A stretch of 64,000 bases of DNA from Nannocystis punicea (GTDB lineage: Bacteria > Myxococcota_A > Polyangia > Nannocystales > Nannocystaceae): positions 6,076,001 to 6,140,000 of the forward strand of contig NZ_CP114040.1 in the NCBI RefSeq assembly GCF_026965555.1. The letters are read 5' to 3'. The notes under the pieces were generated by a model. It was not told where the DNA came from, searched no databases, and worked only from the letters and a program-made list of their open reading frames with translations. Position numbers and translations under genes: made by a program. The first letter of the stretch is position 1. Each line of letters begins with the position of its first letter. Below are positions 29,413 through 42,500 of the stretch, one piece after another.

Positions 29413-29444
29413 TCTGTCCCGTAGGACCTGTCCGAGTGGACAGC
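29413..29444. repeat. 14-bp-phased array at the parvulin gene stop
   Basis: TCTG 29413, CCTG 29427 and CAGC 29441. The last pair forms a CTGTCC-N4-GGACAG hairpin ending one base before the stop codon at 29445. Confidence 0.75.
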
Positions 29445-30683
29445 TCAGTCGCCGTCGCCGCCCTCGGGCTCGGCCTTCGCCTCGTCGCCGGCGGGAGCCG
29501 CGGGCCCCTTGGCCTTCATCTCGATGGGCGGGTGGCCGGCCGGCATCTCGCTCGGGTTGACCACCTGCGGGCGCTTCGGGCCGCGCGGGTCGGGGCCGAG
29601 GAGCTCTTCCATCTTGTTCTGGACCTTGTACTTGGCGAGCAGCGCGTCCTTCAGCTCGCGGCGGCCCTGATGGAGCTTGCGCTGGCTGAGGCGCTCCTTG
29701 ATCTGGTCGGCGAGCGCCTCCTTGGGCAGGTCGCCGGGCGGGTACTTGGCGAGGATCTTGATGATGTGGATCCCGAACTTGGTCTCGACGGGCTTCGAGA
29801 TCTCGCCGGGCTTGAGCTTGAACGCCGCGACGCTGAACTCTTCGACCATGCGGTCCTTGGTGAAGATGCCGAGGTCACCGCCCTTGTCGGCGCTGGGGCC
29901 GACGGAGTTCTCCTTGGCCAGCTGGGCGAAGTCGGCGCCGGCCGCGGTGGCCTTCTTGTAGAGCTCGTCGGCCTTGGTCTGGGCCTCCTTGCGCCACTTG
30001 TCCTTCTCTTCTTGCGACGGCTCGGGCGGCTTCTCGCCCATCGGGGTCGGCTGCTCCTGCGGCCCGATCGGGATCAGGATGTGCGACGCGTGGATCCGCT
30101 CGCCCTCCGACTTGTAGTTGGGCTTGATCTTCTCGTACTCCTCGTCGACCTCGGCGTCGGTGACGGCCAGCTTGCCGTCCTTCTCGAGGAACTGCTGCTC
30201 GAGGATCTCGGCCACGTACATGTCGCGGAGGCTCTGTTCGGTCTCGCCGCGGCGCTGCAGGTGCTTGTCCCAGTCCTTGATGCCCTGCTTTTGTTGCGTC
30301 TCGCGCTCGGCCAGCTTGGCGGCGTCGACCTCGATGCCGCGGGCCTTGGCCTCCTGGCGCAGGATCTCGTTGTAGATCAGGCGCTCGGTGATGGACTTGC
30401 GATAGCGCCGGTCGGCCGACGGCGGGATCTCGCGGCCCCGGTCGGTGTACTTCTTCACCTTGAGGTCGTAGATGTCCTTGAACTGGGCCAGCGGGATCGC
30501 GACCTCGTTGACGGTGGCGATCACTTCGGGAAGCGCCGGCAGGCCCTCGCCCGTGGCCGCCTTGGTAGGCTGCTCCGGGGCCGCCTTCTCGTCGGTCTTC
30601 TGCGGCGTGGGCGTGCTCGGCGAGCAGCCGACCGCGAGGGCGAGACAAAGTCCGAGGGACACGCGAGGGACGAAGCGAAGCAT
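29445..30683 (-). CDS. Periplasmic parvulin-type peptidyl-prolyl isomerase lipoprotein
   Basis: 412 residues from the ATG at 30683, with GGAGA eight bases upstream. Lipobox LALAVGC (Cys ~20), a charged Pro-rich linker, then a SurA-like N-domain (VNEVAIPLAQFKDIYDLKVKKY, ITERLIYNEILRQEAKARGIEV). A PpiC domain follows (RIHASHILIPIG, ADFAQLAKENSVGPSADKGGDLGIFTKDRMVEEFSVAAFKLKPGEISKPVETKFGIHIIKI) with the conserved His at the active site. It is expected to fold outer-membrane proteins, fitting the many barrels in this window. The C-terminal ~60 residues are Pro/Lys-rich. It is divergent from miaB and has a clear terminator. Confidence 0.9.
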   Translation of the reverse strand: MLRFVPRVSLGLCLALAVGCSPSTPTPQKTDEKAAPEQPTKAATGEGLPALPEVIATVNEVAIPLAQFKDIYDLKVKKYTDRGREIPPSADRRYRKSITERLIYNEILRQEAKARGIEVDAAKLAERETQQKQGIKDWDKHLQRRGETEQSLRDMYVAEILEQQFLEKDGKLAVTDAEVDEEYEKIKPNYKSEGERIHASHILIPIGPQEQPTPMGEKPPEPSQEEKDKWRKEAQTKADELYKKATAAGADFAQLAKENSVGPSADKGGDLGIFTKDRMVEEFSVAAFKLKPGEISKPVETKFGIHIIKILAKYPPGDLPKEALADQIKERLSQRKLHQGRRELKDALLAKYKVQNKMEELLGPDPRGPKRPQVVNPSEMPAGHPPIEMKAKGPAAPAGDEAKAEPEGGDGD

Positions 30684-30912
30684 TCTGTTCTCCTGGCCGG
30701 CGCGAAGCGGGCTGTGCCCGTGCGGACCGGTCGTCGCATTCGCGCGGCGACCGCAGGGCGTCGGCGGCGCGAGATTGTAAGCCGGAGCGAGCGTCCGATC
30801 CAAGCGGCGACATCTGCGGCGGTCCGGCGCGCCCGCACCCGCCCCGCCAGGAGCCCCGCGTGAGCCTCCCCCTGGGGCGCCAGTGGCGATTTTGGCGTAG
30901 CATGCCGCGCCC

Positions 30913-32307
<1,395 letters not shown>

Positions 32308-32422
32308 GCCGCGGTTCCCGGGCGTGCTGCTGCCTCTCGGGACAGGTTCTCCGGGACAGACGGTCGAGTCGACATCACCGCGATCACCGGCCACTCGCTG
32401 ATCGCCGGCTGAGCCGCGGGGT

Positions 32423-33343
32423 TCACCCCGGGGCCGCCGCCGGCGACGACACGCGGGCCAGCAGCGCCTCCTGGCGGCGTCGACTCAGATACAGGAAGTT
32501 CGCCGGCAAGCCGAAGCGCAGCGGCGCCTGCGTCGCCGGGGCGTCCTTCGCCGGGAAGCGCTCCGCCACGCCGGCGGCCGCTCGCACGAGCGCGCGGTCG
32601 ACCGCCCGCAGATCGTACGCGGCGCCGAGCTGCAGCTTCGCGCGGACCGCCAGCGGCACGATCGACACCGCCGCCCGCGCGACTGCCCGGTAGAAGAACC
32701 CGAGCGCGCGGGCCTGTCCCTTCCCCGTCTTGATGATCGTGAGGAACTCGTCGACGATCGGGTGCGCCTCGAAGCGCGGCGCGAGCCGGTGCATCATCGC
32801 CTCGAAGTCGGCCTCGGACGTGAGGACGTTCTGGACGCCGTAGAGGCGCGCGACCGGCCCGCTCTCGGCGAAGTAGCGGCGCCGGTCGGCCGCCGACACC
32901 GGCGCGACGAAGCGGTCGTACGCGGTGAGGAACCCGTATACCGCGGTCGCGCTGACCCAATCGAGCAGCTCCGGGTCGAGGGCGCGATACGGTTCACCGG
33001 CCGGCGTCGAGCCGTTCACCTTCGCGTGCAGCTTGTTGACGCCGGCGATCACGCGCCTCGCCGCGCTCTGCGGCCCGTACGCGCCGACCATCGCCGCGAT
33101 CGCCGTCCTGCGCGAGCGGCCGACCGGGTCGGCCTTGTAGGTCGAGTGATCCCAGACGCCGCTGCGGATCCGCGGATCCGCGAACTCCAGCAGCACCGCC
33201 GCCACCCCGCCGACCGCGAGCGCCACCGGATTTTTATAGATGCGCCAGTGGACCGAGTCCGGACCGACGAAGCCCGGCTCGCCTCTCGGATTGGCGTAGT
33301 CGATCCGCCAGCCCATGTACTGCGCCTGTCCGCGAGAGTCCAT
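32423..33343 (-). CDS. MpaB/DUF2236-type oxygenase-like protein
   Basis: 306 residues from the ATG at 33343 with GGAGG seven bases upstream; longer upstream frames are Arg-rich and rejected. The chain matches the latex-clearing/MpaB (DUF2236) fold: GPDSVHWRIYKNPVALAVGGVAAVLLEFADPRIRSGVWDHS, DPVGRSRRTAIAAMVGAYGP, KLHAKVNGSTPAGEPYRALDPELLDWVSATAVYGFLTAYDRFV. Family members are haem proteins acting on hydrophobic substrates; His and Arg in these segments probably bind haem (established for relatives, not shown here). No signal peptide. The miaB duplication runs up to its stop. Confidence 0.8.
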   Translation of the reverse strand: MDSRGQAQYMGWRIDYANPRGEPGFVGPDSVHWRIYKNPVALAVGGVAAVLLEFADPRIRSGVWDHSTYKADPVGRSRRTAIAAMVGAYGPQSAARRVIAGVNKLHAKVNGSTPAGEPYRALDPELLDWVSATAVYGFLTAYDRFVAPVSAADRRRYFAESGPVARLYGVQNVLTSEADFEAMMHRLAPRFEAHPIVDEFLTIIKTGKGQARALGFFYRAVARAAVSIVPLAVRAKLQLGAAYDLRAVDRALVRAAAGVAERFPAKDAPATQAPLRFGLPANFLYLSRRRQEALLARVSSPAAAPG

Positions 33344-33489
33344 GTCGCGCCTCCGGGCAGCGATCGTATGACGGTTCGCCGGGCCGCGGGCAAGACCTCG
33401 CACAAGGACGGTCGCCTCGGTCGCCCGCGAGCCGGATCCGCGCCCCGTGACCGGGCCGGCTTCGCGCTTCGACTCGGCCGGGCCTGCGA

Positions 33490-33521
33490 TCTGTTCTTTC
33501 AGACATGCCCATTGGAACATG
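33490..33521. repeat. 14-bp-phased array, 3 cores
   Basis: TCTG 33490, CATG 33504 and CATG 33518. Confidence 0.75.
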
Positions 33522-33595
33522 TCCTGAAGAGCTGGCGAGCCCCGCTCATCTCCGGCGCCGATGGGTCTTCCGCGCCACCCCGGCGACCAACGCGA

Positions 33596-33627
33596 GAGGG
33601 CCCGCGCCGGAGCGGCGGCGGGCCCTC
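33596..33627 (-). terminator. GC-rich stem after the unknown membrane gene
   Basis: GAGGGCCCGC (33596-33605) pairs perfectly with GCGGGCCCTC (33618-33627), 23 bases past the stop of the gene at 33650. There is no T-run. Confidence 0.45.
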
Positions 33628-33649
33628 GTCTCGCGCAGGCGCGCGGCGC

Positions 33650-34915
33650 TCAGAAGTTGAAGCCGAAGCCGAAGCCCTGCATGCCGCGGCTGAGGATCGG
33701 GCCGCCGCGGAAGTTCTGGATCCGCGAGACCGACTTGAGGCTCTTCTCGGTCTTGATGAAGTCCTTCGCGTCGGTGCGGTCCTGGTAGATGATGACGGCG
33801 AGCACGCCGGCGAGGAGGACCGTGGTGAGCAGGGCGACGTCGCCGCCGATCAGGCGGTTGCGCATCGTGTTGCCCTTGTCGGCCACATCGGAGGCGAGGC
33901 GCGTGTACTCGTCGGACTGCAGCGGGTCGGTCTTGTCGAGGCCCGAGTTGTTGAGGTCGTCGAGGGCCGACTTGTAGGGACCGCGGGCGGCGAGGCCGAG
34001 CGAGTAGAAGATGCCGGTGGTGAGCAGCGCGCCGGCAGTGAGGCCGAGGGCCACCCACGCGCGCGTCTGGAAGTAGCCGAACACCGGGCCGCGCTTGCAC
34101 GCCGGGCGCAGGTCCTTCGGGTCGTCCTTGTTGACGCGCGGCTTCGGCGGGCCGGTGCGGCAGAAGTCCTTGAAGTCCTTCTTCAGGTCGACCTTGACGT
34201 TGCTGGTGTCGATGAGCTCGCCCTGACCGGCCGCGACCTTGCCGATGGCGTCGTCGATCGCCGCCTTCTCGGCCGCCAGCTCCTCGGGCGTCTTGGCCGG
34301 CTCGTCGAGCTCGGCGAGGATCTTCTGCTCCTCCGGCGTGGCCGGGGCCGCCGGCGTGCGGTAGTTGTTCAGGGTGGTGACCATCGCCCGCGGCAGCGCC
34401 AGCGGGAGGATCAGGTCGTCGGGGTTGATCGAGGGCGAGAACTCCTTGACCTTGGCCTTCTTGGCGACGTCGTAGATGACGATGTTGCTCGGGGCTCCGG
34501 GGCCGCCGACGGTGCCGTAGATCAGGTAGTCGTAGACGGTGCCCGACTTGGCGGCGCCCTTGTTCAGCCACTCGATGACCTTGCCGACGCACGCGTCGGC
34601 CCCGCCCTTGCACTTGACCTTGCCGGCCGCGCCGTCGATGTCGAGCGCGACGCCCTTGACGTTGTAACCGGCGGCGCTCATGTCGGTCAGGATCTGCGAG
34701 CGCAGCCCCTCGGCCATCGCCGGGTCGCCGCTCAGGCGAAACAAACCGATCGTGTTGCCGGTCGAAGCAGGAGCCGGCGCCGCGGCGAACATGCCGAAGG
34801 TCGCCGGCGAAGACGCAGCCGCGGGCAACGGCGAGAAGGCGAGCGCCGCACAGAGGACGCCGGTGAAGGCGCGGAGGAGCGGCGACGGGCGAGACGACGT
34901 GATGGCTGCGGTCAT
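33650..34915 (-). CDS. Unknown exported protein with two C-terminal membrane helices
   Basis: 421 residues from the ATG at 34915. Signal peptide (LLRAFTGVLCAALAFSPLPAAA). Residues ~50-170 form an alpha/beta domain (TIGLFRLSGDPAMAEGLRSQILTDMSAAGYNVKGVALDIDG) that may bind a small molecule or peptide, then an acidic/Lys helical stretch. Two hydrophobic helices follow (AWVALGLTAGALLTTGIFYSLGLAA near 300 and GDVALLTTVLLAGVLAVIIY near 370). The chain ends GFGFGFNF. I do not recognise the family. Similar signal-domain-plus-helices proteins occur beside secretion and gliding genes in myxobacteria, but nothing here proves that role. Confidence 0.65.
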   Translation of the reverse strand: MTAAITSSRPSPLLRAFTGVLCAALAFSPLPAAASSPATFGMFAAAPAPASTGNTIGLFRLSGDPAMAEGLRSQILTDMSAAGYNVKGVALDIDGAAGKVKCKGGADACVGKVIEWLNKGAAKSGTVYDYLIYGTVGGPGAPSNIVIYDVAKKAKVKEFSPSINPDDLILPLALPRAMVTTLNNYRTPAAPATPEEQKILAELDEPAKTPEELAAEKAAIDDAIGKVAAGQGELIDTSNVKVDLKKDFKDFCRTGPPKPRVNKDDPKDLRPACKRGPVFGYFQTRAWVALGLTAGALLTTGIFYSLGLAARGPYKSALDDLNNSGLDKTDPLQSDEYTRLASDVADKGNTMRNRLIGGDVALLTTVLLAGVLAVIIYQDRTDAKDFIKTEKSLKSVSRIQNFRGGPILSRGMQGFGFGFNF

Positions 34916-34980
34916 GTGCGGGTCGGTCTGGGAAGCGCGGGGATGATAGCGGTCTGATTTTGGCCTGGAAAGCCCCTGGA

Positions 34981-37011
34981 TCATGGCCGAGGCCCAGGGG
35001 TAGCAGAATCCGACGCGGAACGGACCCGCGGGAGCAACACCAGACCTGCGAGGGTGATCAGGACCCCGATGCCCAGGGCGATCCACATGGTCCGGTTGGC
35101 CTGCGCCGCGAGGGCCTGCTGCCCCGCCACGACCACGATCACGGCCGCCAGCAGGTGCTCGGCGATCGCGGGCCACCGCCGCCCGCCCGGCACCGCCAGC
35201 GCCAGGCCCGTACCGGCCATCCACGCCATCGCCGCGGCCGGCGCGAGCAGGGCCGCAGCCCCCGCGGACATGCGCGACAGCACGAGCAGCGCGGCCGGGA
35301 CGATCACGGCGAGGAGGGCCGCGTGGGCCGCCAGCACCGGCCTGCGCGGGCTCAGCGCGGATCCCGCAAAGCGCACGACGGGACCCAGGAGGGCCGCGAG
35401 GAGGCCGACCAGCAGCGCCACCGCCGACGCGGCGACGACCCCCTCGGCGACGTCGACGGCGAGGCCGCTGCCGCGGTGGAGCCCCTCCCCCAGCCCGGCG
35501 ATCACCCCCGCCAGCGGCAACGGCTGCGCCGGCCCTGTCGGCGGCGCAAGCTCCGGCGTCCACCAGGTCGCCGCCGCCAGGCTGCCGGCGAGCCCGAGCG
35601 TGCCGGCCATGATCGGCAAGGCCGGCAGAATCGGAAGGACCCGCGCGAGCGCCCCCCGCCAACGGCCGCCCGCCGCGCCCGCCGGCCCGGCCGCGATCGC
35701 GGCGTGACCTGACCCGAGGGCCAGGAGCGCGACCCACGGCGCCAGCGCCAGCGGCGCCTCCCACTCGGCCGGCCGCGACCAGGCTTCGACCTGTACCGAG
35801 AGACCTGGCACGAGGAGCAGGATCGAAAGGACAGCCGCGATCGCGGCGACCGCCCCGCCCCAGCGCGAAAGGCCGGCCGCGGCGCGCCCGCGCGGCCCGC
35901 AGGCGGCCAGGAACGACAGGCCCAGGACGATCCACGCCCACGCCCGCAGCTCGCCGAACACCCGCTCGCGCGGCCACCCGAGCGCCCGGGCGAGCGAAAG
36001 CCGCGGCTGGCCGAGCGCCTCCGTGTAGCCGGTCCAGCGCCCCGTCAGCCCCAGGCCGGCGCTGGCCTCGGAGCTGTACTTGTCGGGGCACATGCGCTCC
36101 ATCACCGCGTCGGGCTTGCGCGGGCGCGGGTCGTTGGCCGCGCCGGGGCACACGAACTCGACCCGCGATCCGCGGCCGACCCCACCCGAGGTCACGTGCA
36201 GGCGCGGCTCGGTCGGCGCCTCCGCCGGCCGGTCGAGCCGCTCGCGGGCCTCGGGCAGATCCTCCGCGACCACAGTCGCCTCCGCGAACGCCTTGTACGC
36301 GCGCGCCGGCCCGTGCTCGGCGTACTGCAGCTCGGCGATCTTCTGCAGGTCGCGGGTCAGCGCCTCGGCCAGCTCGGCCGGCCCGTAGCCCTTGCTGCCG
36401 TCCGGCTCGACGTAGTCGTTGATCGGCAGGTCGAACGGCCCGTAGCCGTCGATCAGGATCGCGGTTGTCTGGAACGGGTGGATGCCGAGGATCGGCCCGC
36501 CCCACGTCTCGCCGCGCGCGTGGGCCCCGGCGGCCTCGAAGCGGGCGCCCGCGGCCCCGGCCGCGAATGTCCCGAAGACCAGGGCGCAAAGGACAAGTCC
36601 TTGCGACCATGTCCTTTGGAGCAGGGGCAAGACCACCGCCGCCAGCAGGGCCGGCGCGGCCGCCCACAGCGCCGCGGGATAGGCGACCACGATCCCCGCG
36701 AGCGCTCGCGCGGCGACGGTGGCGAGCGGGATCGCCGGGGCCAGGATCAGGGCCGCCAGCGCGATCCGGCGCGCCCTGGGCAGCGCGGCGATCACGGCCG
36801 GATCGGGGGCCCCCGGGCCGCGGCGGGCGACCAGGGCGACCACGCCGAGGCCGACCAGGACGCCGGGGACGAGGCCCCACGAGAGCGGCACCGACAGGCC
36901 CGCGGCCAGGCCGACGCCTGCGGCGACCGCGACCCCGCCGAGGCCGGCCACGACCGGCGAGGCCCCGGACGAGGGCGACACGATCTCGGAGGCGGCAGGA
37001 CCCGCGGACAC
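34981..37011 (-). CDS. Large polytopic membrane protein of unknown function
   Basis: 676 residues with about twelve hydrophobic segments, in two blocks (about 20-160 and 375-660) around a soluble loop of ~200 residues. The loop holds DGYGPFDLPINDYVEPDGSKGYGPAELAEAL and a CPGAAN...MCPDKYSS cysteine pair, so it probably faces the periplasm. No transporter signature is recognised. It is divergent from lon with a 59-base gap. Two 14-bp core arrays lie inside the frame (35790-35835 and 36566-36625), the latter in the helix near LLQRTWSQGLVLCALVFGTF. Confidence 0.7.
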   Translation of the reverse strand: MSAGPAASEIVSPSSGASPVVAGLGGVAVAAGVGLAAGLSVPLSWGLVPGVLVGLGVVALVARRGPGAPDPAVIAALPRARRIALAALILAPAIPLATVAARALAGIVVAYPAALWAAAPALLAAVVLPLLQRTWSQGLVLCALVFGTFAAGAAGARFEAAGAHARGETWGGPILGIHPFQTTAILIDGYGPFDLPINDYVEPDGSKGYGPAELAEALTRDLQKIAELQYAEHGPARAYKAFAEATVVAEDLPEARERLDRPAEAPTEPRLHVTSGGVGRGSRVEFVCPGAANDPRPRKPDAVMERMCPDKYSSEASAGLGLTGRWTGYTEALGQPRLSLARALGWPRERVFGELRAWAWIVLGLSFLAACGPRGRAAAGLSRWGGAVAAIAAVLSILLLVPGLSVQVEAWSRPAEWEAPLALAPWVALLALGSGHAAIAAGPAGAAGGRWRGALARVLPILPALPIMAGTLGLAGSLAAATWWTPELAPPTGPAQPLPLAGVIAGLGEGLHRGSGLAVDVAEGVVAASAVALLVGLLAALLGPVVRFAGSALSPRRPVLAAHAALLAVIVPAALLVLSRMSAGAAALLAPAAAMAWMAGTGLALAVPGGRRWPAIAEHLLAAVIVVVAGQQALAAQANRTMWIALGIGVLITLAGLVLLPRVRSASDSATPGPRP
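35790..35835. repeat. 14-bp-phased array inside the membrane-protein gene
   Basis: CCTG 35790, CCTG 35804, CAGG 35818 and CAGC 35832. Confidence 0.8.
36566..36625. repeat. 14-bp-phased array inside the membrane-protein gene
   Basis: AATG 36566, CAGG 36580, CAAG 36594, CATG 36608 and CAGG 36622, all 14 apart. The local sequence is AT-richer than the rest of the gene. Confidence 0.85.
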
Positions 37012-37070
37012 GCGGCTCTTTTACCAGAGCGGCGCGGCGAGGCGGCGCAGATCGGCTAACCTCCCCGCCG

Positions 37071-39473
<2,403 letters not shown>

Positions 39474-39547
39474 CCTGCCTCTCGGGGCATGCGCGAAGGG
39501 CCATGACCGTTCGGTCATGGCCCTTTCGACATGCCCTTCCGGGCATG
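39474..39547. repeat. 14-bp-phased CATG array between lon and the convergent gene
   Basis: CCTG 39474, then CATG at 39488, 39502, 39516, 39530 and 39544. It begins at the base after the lon stop codon. Confidence 0.95.
39496..39525. terminator. Strong bidirectional hairpin within the array
   Basis: AAGGGCCATGACCG (39496-39509) pairs perfectly with 39512-39525 around a TT turn. A second stem, CATGCCC-TTCC-GGGCATG, follows at 39530-39547. Both serve either strand between convergent genes; T-runs are short. Confidence 0.6.
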
Positions 39548-39560
39548 CTCTCGGCCGCCC

Positions 39561-42500
39561 TCACTTCGCGCGGATGACCTGGTCCTCGGCCGCCTTGATC
39601 TTGCGCGTGTAGTCGACGATCTCCGGGTAGCGCGCGGCCTCGTAGGTGCCGGTCACCAGCGTGGAGCGGGTCGTCATCTTGATCTGCCCGGGGGCGACCT
39701 GCTTGACCGTGCGGCGGTAGGTGCCGAACGGGCCCTCGAGGGTCTCCTCGGTCGGCGGCGCGGTGAAGCTCGCGCCGTCGAGCTTGATCGTCAGGCTGGC
39801 CTCGAGCAGGGGCGCGTACGGCATCGCCCAGCCGGTCCTGCGCTGCGGCAGCGAGGCGTAGTTGAGGCCCATGTTCATCGGCACCGAGTTGGCGCGCATC
39901 AGCAGCTCGCCGCCCTGCTGGACGATCGCGCCGCGGAGCTTGGCGGTGAAGTGGAGGCGCAGCGGCTTCGGCAGGTCGAGCTTGTGCTCGATGTCGAGGT
40001 CGACCAGCTCGGCGCCGGAGCCGACCAGGATCGCGCCGAGCTCGGCGCGCTCGAAGCCCTCGTTGATGCGGTCGGCGTCGAGCGTGCGCAGGCCCTCGCG
40101 CCAGGCGGCCGCCTCCATGCCCTGGAGCTCGATAGTGCCGCGCAGGGTGCCGGTGCCGTCGCGGGCCAGCTCGAGCTCGAGGTCGTAGCTGCGGCGGTCG
40201 GCCAGCGCCGGCGGCGAGGCCGGCAGGCGCACCGGGCCCGGCGCGGGCTCGTCCTCGGCCAGCTGGACCCGCATGGCCTGGGCCTGCGACAGCCCCGGCA
40301 TGAGGTAGCCGATCGGCAGCACCTTCGAGCTGGTGAGCACCATCGTCGGCGCCTTGCCGCCGGTGTGCACCGCGAGGATCGGCACCTCGTAGGTCTCGAG
40401 CATCGGGCTGCCGCCCGGCAGCGGCTTGAGCGAGAAGTTGTCGCGGGCCAGCCACAGCTCGGAGCGCACCCCGGCCTCGCGCAGCAGCGCCTTGAGCAGC
40501 GTCAGGCGGTTGCCCCGGCGGGCCGACAGCGTCGCGGTGGCCGGCGCGGTGATGTCCGCGCCCTCCTCGATCTCCTCGACCACCCACGCCCACAGCGCCT
40601 GCAGCTTGGCCTGCGGCGAGGTCGCGTTACGCGTCAGGTTGTCGGCGAGCGTGCGCAGCTCGGGGTTGGCGCGCTGGCCCGCGTAGATCCGCAGGCCCAG
40701 GCTGGCGAGCCACTTGTTGGGGTCGACCGCGGTGTAGACGCGGACCGACGGCACCTCGTCGAGGATGTGGCGCATCTGCGGCTCGACGCCGATCCGCTTC
40801 GAGCGCTCGACCTTCCATGTCTTCAAGGCCAGGTCGGTGCCGGCCAGCGCGCCCTCGACGGTGGCCGGCGCGCCGGCGCGCCGGTCGACCTTGATCGCCA
40901 CCGACTTCGGGTGCGCGACCAGCAGCTCCGACACGTGGAACGGGGTCTCGGCCGACTGGAAGCGGAAGGTGGTCAGGTCGATGTAGCCCGGGAGCAGGCC
41001 CAGCGGCTCGCGGTCGAGCAGCAGCTCGTACTCGACGCAGTCGCCGATCTGCAGCCCGCGCAGGCTGAGGCCGCTCTTCTCCGGGATCGACTCCGGCTCG
41101 AACACCGCGCCGTCGGCCTTGATGGTGTGCAGGGTCAGCACCCGCGCGCCCTCGGGCGGCGTGATCTCGCCGTAGCGATCGATCGCCTCCTTGCTGCGCA
41201 GCTCGATGATGGTGTGGACCAGCTGGCGCTGGCTGCCGTCCTCGTAGACCCGGATGGCGCTGCGATCGAGCACCAGTACCTCGCTGGCGCCCTCGTAGTC
41301 GGTCGGGCGCGGGGCCGCCTCGGCGCCGGCCGGAGCAGCCACCGCGAAGTTGCCGGCGCGGTAGGCCGCGACCAGCGGCACGCCGTCGACGCGCAGCAGC
41401 TGCAGGTCGTCGGGGATCCCGAGGCCGGCGGCGATGGTGTGCAGCGCCGAGCTCTGCGGCGCCTTCTCGAGCGCCGCCTTCACGCTCGCGCGCGCGGCCG
41501 CCGGATCGCCGCTGCGGGCCTGCAGGTCGGCGGTGGCGACCAGGCTGCGGGCGCCGAACGGCCGCAGGGCGAGGATCTTCTTGCGCCACGCGATCGCGGC
41601 CTCGTAGTTGCCCTCGGAGATCTCGAGCTCGGCCAGCTGCTCGATCACCTCGAGGTCGTCCGGGGTCCGCTCGAGCAGCTTGAGCAGCAGCGTGCGCGCG
41701 TCGGCGTTGCGGCCGCGACGGAACGCCAGGGCCGCGCGCGAGCCGGTGGTGCCGGCGCAGCGCTCGAGCTCGATCGCCAGGGCGTCCTCGCGGGCGACCT
41801 CGCTGCGCCGCTGGGCCAGGGTCCGCTGGGCCTTGAGCACCGCGCACGCCCGGGGGTGGATCGCCGCCGCCCGCGCCAGCGCGGCCTCGGCCAGCGGCTC
41901 GTTGCCGCGGGCGAGGTAGGTGGCGAAGCGGACCAGCTCGCCGGGGACGTGGCGCAGCGCCTTGTCGGGCAGCGCCGCGAGGGCCGCCTCGACCTCGCTG
42001 ACCTCGTTCTTCTCGAGGTCGAGCTCGAGCAGGCGGACGCGCGCGCGGTCGAGGTCGGGCGCGAGACGCACGGCCTCCTCGATCGCCTCGCGCTGGCGCG
42101 ACGTCGAGGCGTTGCGCTCGCGCGACGGGTCGGCGATCTCGAACGCCGCGACCAGCACCTGACCCTCGGGGAAGTCGGGCCCGTAGGCCTGCAGGTTGCC
42201 GGCGTAGCGCTCGGCGGCGTCCGAGTCGCCCTCGGCGAGCGCGTCGGCGGCCGCCAGGTAGGCGCGCAGCGGCAGGTAGCTCGGCCCGGCCAGCGGCCCG
42301 CGGTCGGCCAGCAGGTCGCGCTGACCGATCCGCAGCGGCTCGCCGGCGAAGGGAGCGCTCGCCGCCGGGCCCTCGGCCGTGGCCGGGATCGGCTTGCCGG
42401 CGGCGTCGGTCGCCCGCACCAGCACCCACGTCTTCTCGCGCGCGGCCGCGGTGTGGACCTCGAGCCGGTGCGGCCCGGGCGTGACCTTGAGCTGCAGCAG

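Larger units (their letters stand above)
28801..29444. other. Gap between convergent genes with repeated core pairs and a terminator
   Basis: No credible gene is seen. The gap holds CMTG-type pairs or triplets at 28841/28855, 28958/28972, 28996/29010/29024, 29205/29219, 29355/29369 and 29413/29427/29441, a short direct repeat of GGTGAAGCTCGC-like text at 29297-29345, and the intrinsic terminator at 29385-29410. Open frames here are Arg/Pro-rich and unconvincing. Confidence 0.65.
33344..33649. other. Gap with one repeat array and a terminator-like stem
   Basis: The first half is the leader of the oxygenase gene. It holds an array at 33490-33521 and a GC-rich stem at 33596-33627. Nothing else is recognised. 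Confidence 0.55.
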